A DNA stretch of 32,408 bases, from NCBI GenBank assembly GCA_041984885.1, contig JBHIXH010000027.1, positions 1-32,408 on the forward strand, given 5' to 3'. The notes under the pieces were generated by a model. That model did no database searches, was not told the origin of the DNA, and worked only from the letters and a program-made list of their open reading frames with translations. The DNA comes from UBA4486 sp041984885. Its GTDB lineage: Bacteria; Pseudomonadota; Gammaproteobacteria; Eutrophobiales; Eutrophobiaceae. Positions 23,435 through 31,895 of this stretch are shown here, in pieces. The position numbers were made by a program, and so were the translations under genes. How positions within the stretch are numbered: the first letter of the stretch is position 1; each line of letters begins with the position of its first letter.

Positions 23435-26305
23435 TTACTGACAGGCCTCACAGTCCGGATCGAGGATCGAGCAGACTTTCGGGGCATCGTCTTGCGGCGT
23501 TGGTAACGCATCGGTCGCTTCCTGCTTCGTCGTGTTTTTCTCCATATGCGTTGCGCCAAGTGAACGCAGGTAATACGTGGTCTTCAGGCCACGCACCCAG
23601 GCCAGTTTGTACAGGTTGTCGAGTTTTTTACCGCTCGGTTCGGCCATGTACAGGTTCAATGACTGCGCCTGGTCGATCCATTTCTGTCGACGTGAACCCG
23701 CCTCGACCAGCCATCTCGGGTCGACTTCAAACGCGGTTGCATACAGCTGTTTCAAGTCGTCCGGGATGCGGTCGATCGGTTGGACGCTGCCATCGTAGTA
23801 TTTCAGGTCATTCACCATGACGTCGTCCCACAACTTGCGTTCCTTCAGGTCACGCACAAGGTACGGGTTAACGATGGTGAATTCGCCTGACAGGTTCGAT
23901 TTCACAAACAGATTCTGGTACGTCGGTTCTATCGATTGACCAACGCCACAGATGTTGGAAATGGTTGCGGTCGGTGCGATCGCCATGCAGTTCGAGTTAC
24001 GCATGCCAACGGTTTTGACGCGTTCGCGCAGGCCATCCCAGTCGAGTGTTTGTGACATATCCATCTGCAGGTAGTCGCCGCGGGATTCCGCCAGTTTGTT
24101 GATCGAGTCGATCGGTAATACGCCCTGGTGCCAGAGCGAACCGGGATAGCTCGAATACGAGCCACGTTCTTCGGCCAGGTTGGTGGACGCCTTGATCGCG
24201 TGGTAGCTGACGGTTTCCATACTGCGGTCGGCAAACTCGATCGCGTTTTCCGACGAGTAGGGGATACGCAGTTTGTACAACGCATCCTGAAAACCCATGA
24301 TGCCAAGCCCGACCGGGCGATGCCGCAGGTTCGAGCGGCGCGCCTGTGGCACGCTGTAGTAGTTGTAATCGATGACGTTATCGAGCATACGCATTGCGGT
24401 GCTGATCGTCTTTTCCAGCTTGTCGGAATCGAGACCGTTATCACCGACGTGCTGCGCCAGGTTAACCGAACCGAGGTTGCAAACCGCGATCTCGTCGTCC
24501 GACGTGTTCAGCGTAATCTCGGTGCACAGGTTCGATGAATGCACGACACCGACATGTTGCTGGGGTGAGCGCAGGTTGCACGGGTCTTTGAACGTGAACC
24601 ACGGGTGACCGGTTTCAAACAGCATCGACAACATCTTGCGCCACAGATCGACCGCTTTTACTGTCTTGCCGCTTTTTAACTCGCCATTTGCATGCAGCGC
24701 CTCGTATTCGGCGTATTTCTGTTCAAACGCGAGACCGTAAAGGTCATGTAATTCAGCCGTCTCTTCCGGCGAGAACAATGTCCAGTCGGCGTCTTCGGCG
24801 ACGCGTTTCAGGAACAGGTCAGGGATCCAGTTGGCCGTGTTCATGTCATGCGTACGGCGTCGGTCGTCTCCGGTGTTCTTGCGCAGGTCGAGAAACTCCT
24901 CGATGTCGAGGTGCCACGTTTCCAGGTAGGCACACATAGCGCCCTTGCGTTTACCGCCCTGGTTGACAGCAACGGCCGTGTCGTTCGCGACTTTCAGGAA
25001 CGGCACGACACCTTGCGACTTGCCGTTCGTGCCCTTGATGTGCGAGCCCATTGCCCGCACGCGCGTCCAGTCGTTACCGAGGCCGCCGGCGAATTTCGAC
25101 AACAGCGCATCGTCGCGGATCGCACTGAAGATACCGTTCAGGTCGTCCGGTACCGTTGTCAGGTAACAGCTGGACAACTGCGGCCGACAGGTGCCGGAAT
25201 TAAACAGTGTTGGCGTTGAACTCATGAAGTCAAACGATGACAGCAATTCGTAAAACTCGATGGCGCGGGCCTCGCGATCCATTTCGTTGATGGCGAGCCC
25301 CATCGCAACGCGCATGAAAAACGCCTGCGGTAATTCAAAACGTTTGTCACCGGAATGGATGAAATAGCGGTCGTACAATGTTTGCAGGCCGAGGTAGCTG
25401 AACTTGCGATCGCGTTCCGGTCGCAGCGCCTCGCCGAGTTTCTGCAGGTCATACTTGCTGAGTTCGTGATCGAGCAGTTCCAGTTTGCAGCCTCGGTGAA
25501 TGTATTTGGTGAAATAGCTGGCATACAGGTCGGCCATTTCTGCCTGCGTCGCCAGCGTCGGCTGGTCTTCGATAAAACTGAGGGCTTCCTCGCGCAGCCC
25601 GTCGAGCAACAGGCCGGCAGCGACGTAGCTGTAGTCCGGTTCTTTTTCAATCAGCGTGCGCGCGGCCATGACGAGGGCCGGACTGACATCGGTCTGCTTG
25701 ATGCCATCAAACAGGTTCGGCAGCGTGTTATCGAGGACGAGCGTGGCGTCGGCCTGTTCCAGCCCCTGGCAGGATTCATCGATGATCGTCCGCAGACGCA
25801 GCATGTCGAGTGGTTGCTTCGTGCCATCGGCCTGGGTCACCTCGATCGACGGCGTTTCAACGTCCTGTGCGACCAGTTCGCTCGTTTTCGTATTGCGCAA
25901 GCGCGCGTGCTCTTCGCGGTAGATGACGTAGGCGCGGGCGACTTTTTGCTCACCGGCACGCATCAGCGCCAACTCGACCTGGTCCTGGATGTCCTCGATA
26001 TGCACCGTGCCGCCACCCGGCATACGTCGGGTCAGTGCATTTACCACTTGTTTACTCAGGCTGGCGACACGCTCATGGATGCGCGTCGAGGCGGCCGCGG
26101 TACCGCCCTCAACCTGGAGAAATGCTTTCGTCATTGCGACGCTGATCTTGTCTGGATCGAACGCAGTGACTTTGGCATTACGACGTATGACGCGGTACTC
26201 GCCCTGGGTGCGGGTGATGTCCTCGTCCGGTTTTTGATCCCGCTTGGGAAGATTGCGCGCAACCTCCTCGCTAACGTTCTTTGCAGTGACGCTCTCGGCC
26301 TCCAT
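23435..26305 (-). CDS. nrdA: Class I ribonucleoside-diphosphate reductase alpha subunit with two ATP-cone regions
   Basis: This catalytic subunit reduces NDPs to dNDPs. Its 956 residues resemble the long Pseudomonas enzyme. An N-terminal ATP cone (about 37-130, YRVIRRNAKVTAFDPDKISV) is followed by a second cone-like region (about 150-235), implying allosteric dATP control. Active-site cysteines appear in FNSGTCRPQLSSCYLTTV, NLCTEITLN and AVCNLGSVNL. The C-terminal redox tail is CSILDPDCEACQ. The ATG at 26305 follows GGAGGGG closely. Upstream lie a consensus DnaA box and two candidate NrdR-type palindromes, matching known nrd control. nrdB follows after 20 bases. Confidence 0.95.
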   Translation of the reverse strand: MEAESVTAKNVSEEVARNLPKRDQKPDEDITRTQGEYRVIRRNAKVTAFDPDKISVAMTKAFLQVEGGTAAASTRIHERVASLSKQVVNALTRRMPGGGTVHIEDIQDQVELALMRAGEQKVARAYVIYREEHARLRNTKTSELVAQDVETPSIEVTQADGTKQPLDMLRLRTIIDESCQGLEQADATLVLDNTLPNLFDGIKQTDVSPALVMAARTLIEKEPDYSYVAAGLLLDGLREEALSFIEDQPTLATQAEMADLYASYFTKYIHRGCKLELLDHELSKYDLQKLGEALRPERDRKFSYLGLQTLYDRYFIHSGDKRFELPQAFFMRVAMGLAINEMDREARAIEFYELLSSFDFMSSTPTLFNSGTCRPQLSSCYLTTVPDDLNGIFSAIRDDALLSKFAGGLGNDWTRVRAMGSHIKGTNGKSQGVVPFLKVANDTAVAVNQGGKRKGAMCAYLETWHLDIEEFLDLRKNTGDDRRRTHDMNTANWIPDLFLKRVAEDADWTLFSPEETAELHDLYGLAFEQKYAEYEALHANGELKSGKTVKAVDLWRKMLSMLFETGHPWFTFKDPCNLRSPQQHVGVVHSSNLCTEITLNTSDDEIAVCNLGSVNLAQHVGDNGLDSDKLEKTISTAMRMLDNVIDYNYYSVPQARRSNLRHRPVGLGIMGFQDALYKLRIPYSSENAIEFADRSMETVSYHAIKASTNLAEERGSYSSYPGSLWHQGVLPIDSINKLAESRGDYLQMDMSQTLDWDGLRERVKTVGMRNSNCMAIAPTATISNICGVGQSIEPTYQNLFVKSNLSGEFTIVNPYLVRDLKERKLWDDVMVNDLKYYDGSVQPIDRIPDDLKQLYATAFEVDPRWLVEAGSRRQKWIDQAQSLNLYMAEPSGKKLDNLYKLAWVRGLKTTYYLRSLGATHMEKNTTKQEATDALPTPQDDAPKVCSILDPDCEACQ

Positions 26306-26417
26306 TTACCCCTCCACAACTCGAATTCTTGTAATTTTGTCTTCACCTCGGCAGAGCTGGTCCGCATTAATATTGCCGGGCACGGCGACTCTGGCGGGTG
26401 TGGGACGATCTATAGCA

Positions 26418-26433
26418 CCACAAGAAAATGTGG
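26418..26433. promoter_or_regulatory. Candidate NrdR box 1 (inverted repeat)
   Basis: CCACAAGAAAATGTGG is an inverted repeat (extended arms ACCACA/TGTGGT). It matches the 16-bp NrdR consensus at only 9 positions. Its location about 115-130 bases upstream of nrdA and its 30-bp centre distance from box 2 fit paired NrdR boxes. Tentative. Confidence 0.35.
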
Positions 26434-26447
26434 TCAAGTCGCCAGTG

Positions 26448-26463
26448 ACATACTAGATGATGT
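26448..26463. promoter_or_regulatory. Candidate NrdR box 2
   Basis: ACATACTAGATGATGT matches the NrdR consensus at 10 of 16 positions, including both outer triplets. It overlaps a weaker DnaA-like 9-mer starting at 26461 (TGTGGATTT). Tentative. Confidence 0.35.
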
Positions 26464-26494
26464 GGATTTAGCTGTTAAAAAGGGTCTGAAGACC

Positions 26495-26503
26495 TGTGGA
26501 TAA
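26495..26503 (-). promoter_or_regulatory. Consensus DnaA box upstream of nrdAB
   Basis: TGTGGATAA is the exact reverse complement of the DnaA box TTATCCACA. E. coli nrdAB is also controlled by DnaA boxes, so replication-linked control is likely. It lies about 190 bases upstream of the nrdA start, with a second weaker match at 26461-26469. Confidence 0.6.
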
Positions 26504-26849
26504 GTTGCGAATAAGAATATTGGCTAAAAACTAAAAAAATGATCTTAAGAAGATTCAGTAACTTAATGAAAGTCAAAGAAGATCTACTGTTTGTATGGCA
26601 TGGCTGATGCATGCAAGGTGATCGGAACAAAAAAAAATATAAAAAATTATAAATATTCGAGCCCCGCTGATCGTTCGACTGCATTACAGGCCCAGCAAGT
26701 CAGGCGAAATACTGAAAATTTAATCGTCGTTGTTTGTCTTCTCCGACCCGGGTTCGTTTTTCTTTTCTCTCAGAAGCGCAGAAATCAAGCGGGGTGTAAT
26801 CGGTAGTTTTTACTGCATCTAATGGACAAAATCCGCCCTGGCTTACGGG

Positions 26850-27776
26850 TTAGCCAAGAGTGATATCGGACTTCTGATTCGTCGTCACATCAACACTGAT
26901 CATAGCCAACCGTGACTCGCCGTCGATATCGGTCGACAGGCGCACCGTCTCGCGCATTAACATGACTTCAGCATGCCGGTTCATTTTACGCAGTTCCCAA
27001 CGATGTAATCGCTTTGGATTATCTACGGTTTCCTTTATGTACTGGTGGGCGAGGTCACGATCCGACTCATGGTACAACTCGAATACCGACAGTCCGATCA
27101 GTTCCGATTGCTCATATTTGAGCAGAAAAGCACCAAAACGGTTGACTGAAATGACTTTGCCCTGTGCGTCCAGTTTCATATAAACAGCCGGTGTATTGTT
27201 AAACAGGTCTTCGAATTTACGCTCACTGATGTGCAGGGCTTTTTCCATCTCAATGCGCGCATCCATTTCTGTTGCCAGGTTTGACTTCGCCAGTTCGTAT
27301 GCCACTTCCTTGTTAATGACTTCCCGTTCCAGGTCTTTTTTATTGGCGGACAGATAATCATTAATCGATTTCAGGGATAATTGCGTCTGAATACGGGCCA
27401 ATAATATCGGTGAGGTCCCCGGTTTCGTGATGTAGTCATTGGCACCGGCGTCCAGGCAGGCCGTGATATCACTGACATCATCGCTCGCGGTCAGCATGAT
27501 GACCGGAATCTGCAAAGCCGAGAACGATTCACGTATCTGTCGCAACATATCGATACCGGACGAGTCGGTCAGCATCAGGTCGAGCAGCACCATATCGATT
27601 GTTTGCGATCTGAGTAGTTTCATCACGCTCTCAGTGGTTCGCACCGCGGTCACGGCATAGTTCTTTGACTGCAAAAATGCTTCGAGCATACGGCAGACCG
27701 TGGCGTCATCATCGACAACGAGGATATGCGCCGGGCGCTCCTTGTGGTGGTCAAAGGCCTGTAGCAATGTAGACAT
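26850..27776 (-). CDS. Response regulator with REC and PAS domains, no DNA-binding output
   Basis: This 308-residue signalling protein has a receiver domain at about 16-135: acidic pair VDDD (21-24), phospho-acceptor Asp66 in LLDLML, the Thr of IMLTAS, and the Lys of YITKPG. A helical coiled-coil linker (about 140-195, NKKDLEREVINKEVAYELAK) leads to a PAS domain (about 198-300, FEDLFNNTPAVYMKLDAQGK). It ends after the PAS C-terminal cap (AMISVDVTTNQKS) with no kinase, GGDEF or helix-turn-helix, so it probably works through protein contacts or dimerisation. The start is ATG 27776; a TTG two codons upstream is possible. No partner kinase is adjacent. Confidence 0.85.
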   Translation of the reverse strand: MSTLLQAFDHHKERPAHILVVDDDATVCRMLEAFLQSKNYAVTAVRTTESVMKLLRSQTIDMVLLDLMLTDSSGIDMLRQIRESFSALQIPVIMLTASDDVSDITACLDAGANDYITKPGTSPILLARIQTQLSLKSINDYLSANKKDLEREVINKEVAYELAKSNLATEMDARIEMEKALHISERKFEDLFNNTPAVYMKLDAQGKVISVNRFGAFLLKYEQSELIGLSVFELYHESDRDLAHQYIKETVDNPKRLHRWELRKMNRHAEVMLMRETVRLSTDIDGESRLAMISVDVTTNQKSDITLG

Positions 27777-27914
27777 CAGCAACGCTCGTTTTTCATGTAT
27801 TCAGGTTTGTTCATTAAAAGCCGCAACCGGGCCGGAACCTGAGTATTAATGTTAACTGTGAATATCTGCAATATCTTACTGAAATACCTGATATTTAAAA
27901 TACTTTTTATGCGA

Positions 27915-29177
27915 TTATCTGGTCCCGGCCAGACGAAATGCGAATAAGGCCAGCAGTGTGCCACCAGTGGCGACCAGTTGTAACAGTATTATCAGCCAGA
28001 GACTCTTCATACCGAGTAGTGCGGATAAAACGGTTAACACCAAAAAACTCAGCATAAAACAATTTTGTATCAGATTGTTTGCCGACAAAATCCGGCCAAG
28101 TTGCGCCGGTACCGCATGTTGTTGAATCAGCGTATTTAACGGAATGATGACAAAACCGCCCATAACACCCCACAGCAAAAACAGCAGTGATAGCCCGAAT
28201 GTGTTTGCCAGAATCGGTAACAGTGTCAGGCAAACCGTGATACCTACGGCCCCGACCGGTACCAGTTGCACGGTAAGTTGTCGTCGCGACAGGGTACCGG
28301 CAATGACGGACCCAATCACGATGCCGATGCCGGCGCAGGCCAGCATACCCTGGATGACGACGGTATTGGTGACCGCCATTGTTTCCTTGGTATAGGCCGG
28401 GAAGGCAGCCAGCATGACCTGGGATATAGACCAGAAAATTGCCAGGCCAAAGATAGCCCGCGGAATCAGTGGATGTTGGCGAATTGATCCCAGATTGGTC
28501 GCCAGATACTTGCAACGGATGTAACTGTACAGGTTGAACTGCGGCGGCGGGGCAGTCCTTACCTGTTTGTTCGGCAGATAAAAAGCGAACATAAGTTCAA
28601 TCAAGCTGATAAATACCAGACAGTAGCCAATCGGTTTTAACTGCATCAGGATGTCGGAGCGTGTATTGAAATCCACACCCTCAAGCAGATGTTCGAATAA
28701 TACGGAGAAGAGAAAAATACCGGCGAGTATGGCGACGGTCGTTGTCGCCTGCACAAAGCCGTTCGCTCGTGCCAGTTCAGCATCCCCGACCAGCTCACGA
28801 ATATAGCCGTATTTAGCCGGTGAATATAACGCGCTTTGCACGGCCAGCATGAAGGTCATTATAAAGGCGGGCCAGAACCAGCCGAGATGGTAAAAAAGCG
28901 TAATTAACAGGGTGAGGACGACGGCAATCAATGCGGTCAACTGCATGACGCGATGCTTGGCAAAGCGATCCGAACAGTAACCGGCCGGTGACATTAACAA
29001 CACGAACGGTATCAGGATCAATGCATTGACGATCGCGGTCAGGATGATTTGCTGTTGACCGTCGTAAATCTTGAATACGGTATTCTGAATGACGATCTTA
29101 TGGCCAAGATCGACAAACGCGTTCAGAAAAACAATCAGCAAATAGGCGGCAAAACCGCGCAGCTTCAACAGGTTCAT
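27915..29177 (-). CDS. Major facilitator transporter, LplT-like (lysophospholipid flippase family)
   Basis: This inner-membrane carrier of 420 residues has about 12 hydrophobic segments. It shares family stretches with LplT: SPAKYGYIRELVGDAELARA then NGFVQATTTVAILAG, and WGVMGGFVIIPLNTLIQQ. LplT flips lysophosphatidylethanolamine inward for reacylation by Aas; no aas lies in the window, so this exact substrate is uncertain. The start is ATG 29177 (MNLLKLRGFAAYLL), directly before the first helix; an in-frame GTG at 29207 lacks a ribosome-binding site. It lies downstream of the small membrane ORF and the J-domain/PilZ gene on the same strand. Confidence 0.8.
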   Translation of the reverse strand: MNLLKLRGFAAYLLIVFLNAFVDLGHKIVIQNTVFKIYDGQQQIILTAIVNALILIPFVLLMSPAGYCSDRFAKHRVMQLTALIAVVLTLLITLFYHLGWFWPAFIMTFMLAVQSALYSPAKYGYIRELVGDAELARANGFVQATTTVAILAGIFLFSVLFEHLLEGVDFNTRSDILMQLKPIGYCLVFISLIELMFAFYLPNKQVRTAPPPQFNLYSYIRCKYLATNLGSIRQHPLIPRAIFGLAIFWSISQVMLAAFPAYTKETMAVTNTVVIQGMLACAGIGIVIGSVIAGTLSRRQLTVQLVPVGAVGITVCLTLLPILANTFGLSLLFLLWGVMGGFVIIPLNTLIQQHAVPAQLGRILSANNLIQNCFMLSFLVLTVLSALLGMKSLWLIILLQLVATGGTLLALFAFRLAGTR

Positions 29178-29257
29178 AGTGTGTGCAGGAACGTGAGCCG
29201 GACGCACACGGTACCGGAAAACCCGGTGAAAACGAATCTGTTACAGCAGTGACAGGG

Positions 29258-29386
29258 TTAACTGAGCAGCGTTGCGAGCAACAGTGGAATCAGACCGTAA
29301 AGAATCACACCTCGGTATCGCTGCCAACGGCAGGTCCAGAGACGAATATTGATTTCGTGCACGATTTCAATGTTAATGTCATGCAT
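29258..29386 (-). CDS. Candidate 42-residue single-pass membrane protein
   Basis: ATG 29386 to TAA 29258 encodes MHDINIEIVHEINIRLWTCR and then a basic stretch (WQRYR) followed by one hydrophobic helix (GVILYGLIPLLLATLLS) to the end. GGAG lies 7 bases upstream of the ATG. The basic-then-hydrophobic order predicts an N-in tail-anchored helix. It sits 80 bases before the LplT-like start on the same strand. I do not recognise the family, and existence rests on the ribosome-binding site and the helix. Confidence 0.45.
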   Translation of the reverse strand: MHDINIEIVHEINIRLWTCRWQRYRGVILYGLIPLLLATLLS

Positions 29387-29607
29387 ATCGGCGCTCCATT
29401 TAATACTTTCCATCCCTGGAAACAGTTCGCGTCCGGTTGCTGGCGATGTCATTTCCCTTGTGGGGAAGAGGGCAGCGCTTATGGTCCTTTTGGGACACAT
29501 AATCCATCTATCGGCATTCGCGGTTCAGGTTTGAATCTTTTTTGGACCCGGTCAGGTCGAAAACACCGCGATTCAAGTTCTGCCAATTTAGAAAGAAAGT
29601 GATGAAA

Positions 29608-29624
29608 ACAGTTGCGAGAACTGT
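29608..29624 (-). terminator. Terminator candidate after the J-domain/PilZ gene
   Basis: On the minus strand ACAGTT-CTCGC-AACTGT is a six-base perfect stem followed by TTTTCATC, starting 25 bases after the stop codon at 29650. It is short but suitably placed. The remaining stretch 29387-29607 shows no convincing gene. Confidence 0.4.
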
Positions 29625-29649
29625 GCCAGATTCAGCGAATGCGGGCGGA

Positions 29650-30729
29650 TTAAATCGAGGTACGAACGAATTGACCGCGTTGTTTTTGAAAGCGGATCGC
29701 GACAAAACGCAGCCCCACCTGCCAGGCAGAACCGACCGTGGCGACGTGAGAGATTTCACCGACTGCTTTAAATTCGTCAGCATCCACCTTGATCATCTGA
29801 CCCTGCATCGGCTCCTGATCCAGTTCAAGTTTCAGCCCGGTCGGTGACAGATCGATGAGTGTCGCAATCACAGCGGATTGCGGCCAGTCCAGCCAGACTT
29901 CCAGTGAGCCGGATTGATTGAAACGGGTGACATCGCGACGGGCCGAGTCGGTCAGACCATTGGCCGGACTGGCCAACGGTGAGTCACACTCTACACAAGA
30001 AGCCTCGCTGAGCTGGTCGTCACTATGCTGATGCGGTGTTTTGCAGAATGCGCAATAGTGGGTAATAACCGGGGCATAGGTTTGTGAAAACGCATGCGCC
30101 TTTTGCACAGATCCCGGTTGTGTTTTTGCATTTTTTTGAGCGTGGTCGTCAGTAATAATCGCCGGTTTATTACAGGCGACCGTGTTTGTGTCGTTCTGCT
30201 TGAAGGTCTGCTTGATACGATCGACTGCAGCAAAATGTGACCCCTGCTGTAGTAAGCGATCGTACAACGCTCGTTTCAATGGATTGCCAATAACAGCAAA
30301 TGCGTCATCGACCAGTCGGGAGGCCAGGCTGGGTGACTTTTTCTGTTTCAGTGTTCGATAACTGGATTCAACGATCGCGGCCGGAGAGTCCGGTTGAATA
30401 TGCAGAATACGATAATAGTTGCGTTGGTTTCCCTGTTGCCCGGGCGATTCATAAATACTGTCCGGCGTGTCCTTGCGCAAGTGTCCGCGCGACAGCTGTT
30501 CAAGCTTGTATTGCTTGAGTAACTTGCGATCATAGGCCTCGCGTTTTGCCGGGTGACGCAACGTGTTGTAGGCATTGTTAAGCAGGCTGGCGTTCCAGTT
30601 ATCACCGCCCAGGTCCGGGTGCAGTTTCAGTTTCTGCAACAGCGTGCGGTAATTACTGCGGATGACCTCGGCACTGGCGTCCGGCTGCACCCGCAGGATT
30701 CGATAATAGTTTCGGCGATTTTCGTCCAA
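29650..30729 (-). CDS. J-domain, degenerate J-like, zinc-ribbon and PilZ fusion protein
   Basis: This 359-residue protein fuses four parts. A J domain (about 7-70, NYYRILRVQPDASAEVIRSN) has an intact HPD at 37-39, which can stimulate a DnaK-type ATPase. A second J-like repeat (about 104-160, NYYRILHIQPDSPAAIVESS) lacks HPD. A four-cysteine cluster (C226xxC229, C245xxC248) is likely a zinc ribbon. A C-terminal PilZ domain (about 263-345) has Arg265xxxArg269 and D293xSxxG298, the c-di-GMP-binding signature. A link between chaperone recruitment and c-di-GMP is inferred. The start TTG 30729 is the only start codon between an upstream in-frame stop and the J domain, and has no clear ribosome-binding site, so translation may be weak. 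Confidence 0.82.
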   Translation of the reverse strand: MDENRRNYYRILRVQPDASAEVIRSNYRTLLQKLKLHPDLGGDNWNASLLNNAYNTLRHPAKREAYDRKLLKQYKLEQLSRGHLRKDTPDSIYESPGQQGNQRNYYRILHIQPDSPAAIVESSYRTLKQKKSPSLASRLVDDAFAVIGNPLKRALYDRLLQQGSHFAAVDRIKQTFKQNDTNTVACNKPAIITDDHAQKNAKTQPGSVQKAHAFSQTYAPVITHYCAFCKTPHQHSDDQLSEASCVECDSPLASPANGLTDSARRDVTRFNQSGSLEVWLDWPQSAVIATLIDLSPTGLKLELDQEPMQGQMIKVDADEFKAVGEISHVATVGSAWQVGLRFVAIRFQKQRGQFVRTSI

Positions 30730-30935
30730 TTGATAAGGTCGTTATTGTGTAAGGGATCAGTGTGTTAGCGGCAGATTGATGGAAAAATAAAGTGCGCTTT
30801 AGAGTTCTGCATAGTTATAGTACAGACGAGTGCAAAGTGTTAGTGATTTGGCGGAATTTCGGCTCGATTCTTCGCTTGTTTCAACTATTTTGATGTATAC
30901 AATCCGGTGCCGTGCTTGTACGTGACAATAAACCA

Positions 30936-31895
30936 ATGACAGCCAGGACCACTGATTCAGCGACGCCACCGATCGTCGTCGCCGCCCTGTATCGATTTTT
31001 TCACCTGCAGGGACCCGCAGAAGTACGTGCGTCATTGCTGAATTTTTGTATCGAACAAAAATTGAAAGGCACCGTGTTGCTGGCAGGAGAGGGTATCAAT
31101 GGCACCGTGGCCGGTACAAAACAGGGCATAGCGGCATTACGGCGATATTTTGATGAACTGGGCTGGCTGGACGGTATGGAATACAAGGAGTCGGTTGCCG
31201 AGTCGATGCCGTTTCACCGCATGAAGGTAAAACTGAAAAAGGAAATCGTGACGATCGGTCTGACCGATATCGATCCATCCAGGCAGACCGGCGAGCATCT
31301 GAACGCGGAGGAGTGGAACCGTGTTATCAGTGATCCGGATACGCTCGTGCTCGATACACGCAATGATTACGAGTTTGCCATTGGTACTTTTCAAAATGCC
31401 CGGCCGGTGGGTACCACCACGTTTCGTGAATTTCCCGGCTTTGTGCAGCAACAGCTGGACAGGGACAAACACAAAAAGATTGCGATGTTTTGTACCGGCG
31501 GGATTCGCTGTGAAAAGGCGAGCGCCTATTTATTGCAGCAGGGCTTTGAAAAAGTCTATCAGTTAAATGGCGGCATTCTGCGTTACCTGGAAGAAGTGCC
31601 GGCGGAGCAGAACCTCTGGCAGGGTGAATGCTTCGTTTTTGACAGCCGCGTTGCAGTCGACGAAGCGTTGAACCCCGGTAGTCATAATCAATGTTTTGCC
31701 TGTCGTCGCCCGATCTCGGAAAAGGATATGGCATCCGACAAGTATGTTAAGGGCGTCTCGTGTCCATACTGTTTTGATGAATTGAGCAGCGAGCAAAAAC
31801 AACGTTTCCAGGAACGACAAAAACAGGTCGAGGTAGCCGAGGCACGTGGTGAACAGCATATTGGCATTGCCTCACCCAATCACAAGCTTTTATAG
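30936..31895 (+). CDS. trhO: tRNA uridine-34 hydroxylase TrhO (YceA rhodanese family)
   Basis: This is an oxygen-dependent tRNA U34 5-hydroxylase. The 319 residues comprise an N-terminal YceA domain (IEQKLKGTVLLAGEGINGTV), a rhodanese domain with active cysteine in MFCTGGIRCEKAS, and a C-terminal zinc-type CxxC pair (CFACRRP and CPYC). ATG 30936 is preferred; GTG 30912 in the same frame is possible and neither has a strong ribosome-binding site. Its stop overlaps the stop of the convergent HAD-like gene by a few bases. This is a core housekeeping gene. Confidence 0.92.
   Translation: MTARTTDSATPPIVVAALYRFFHLQGPAEVRASLLNFCIEQKLKGTVLLAGEGINGTVAGTKQGIAALRRYFDELGWLDGMEYKESVAESMPFHRMKVKLKKEIVTIGLTDIDPSRQTGEHLNAEEWNRVISDPDTLVLDTRNDYEFAIGTFQNARPVGTTTFREFPGFVQQQLDRDKHKKIAMFCTGGIRCEKASAYLLQQGFEKVYQLNGGILRYLEEVPAEQNLWQGECFVFDSRVAVDEALNPGSHNQCFACRRPISEKDMASDKYVKGVSCPYCFDELSSEQKQRFQERQKQVEVAEARGEQHIGIASPNHKLL

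Larger units (their letters stand above)
26306..26849. promoter_or_regulatory. 544-base region upstream of nrdA, with DnaA and NrdR-like sites
   Basis: This intergenic stretch separates the response-regulator stop (26850) from nrdA (start 26305) on the minus strand. It holds the individually listed DnaA box and palindromes in its nrdA-proximal half. A five-base stem (TGGCT/AGCCA, about 26839-26855) spans the response-regulator stop. No RNA gene or convincing reading frame is seen from 26520 to 26840. Confidence 0.6.

Noticed and set aside
26306..26849. tRNA or CRISPR array in the nrdA upstream region
   Set aside because: I looked for cloverleaf arms, CCA ends and regularly spaced repeats and found none here or elsewhere in the window.
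29183..29602. Plus-strand frame opposite the LplT-like leader
   Set aside because: It has no ribosome-binding site and overlaps the better-supported minus-strand small ORF; the CRWQR/WRCHFPC-like stretch does not form a CxxCH haem motif.
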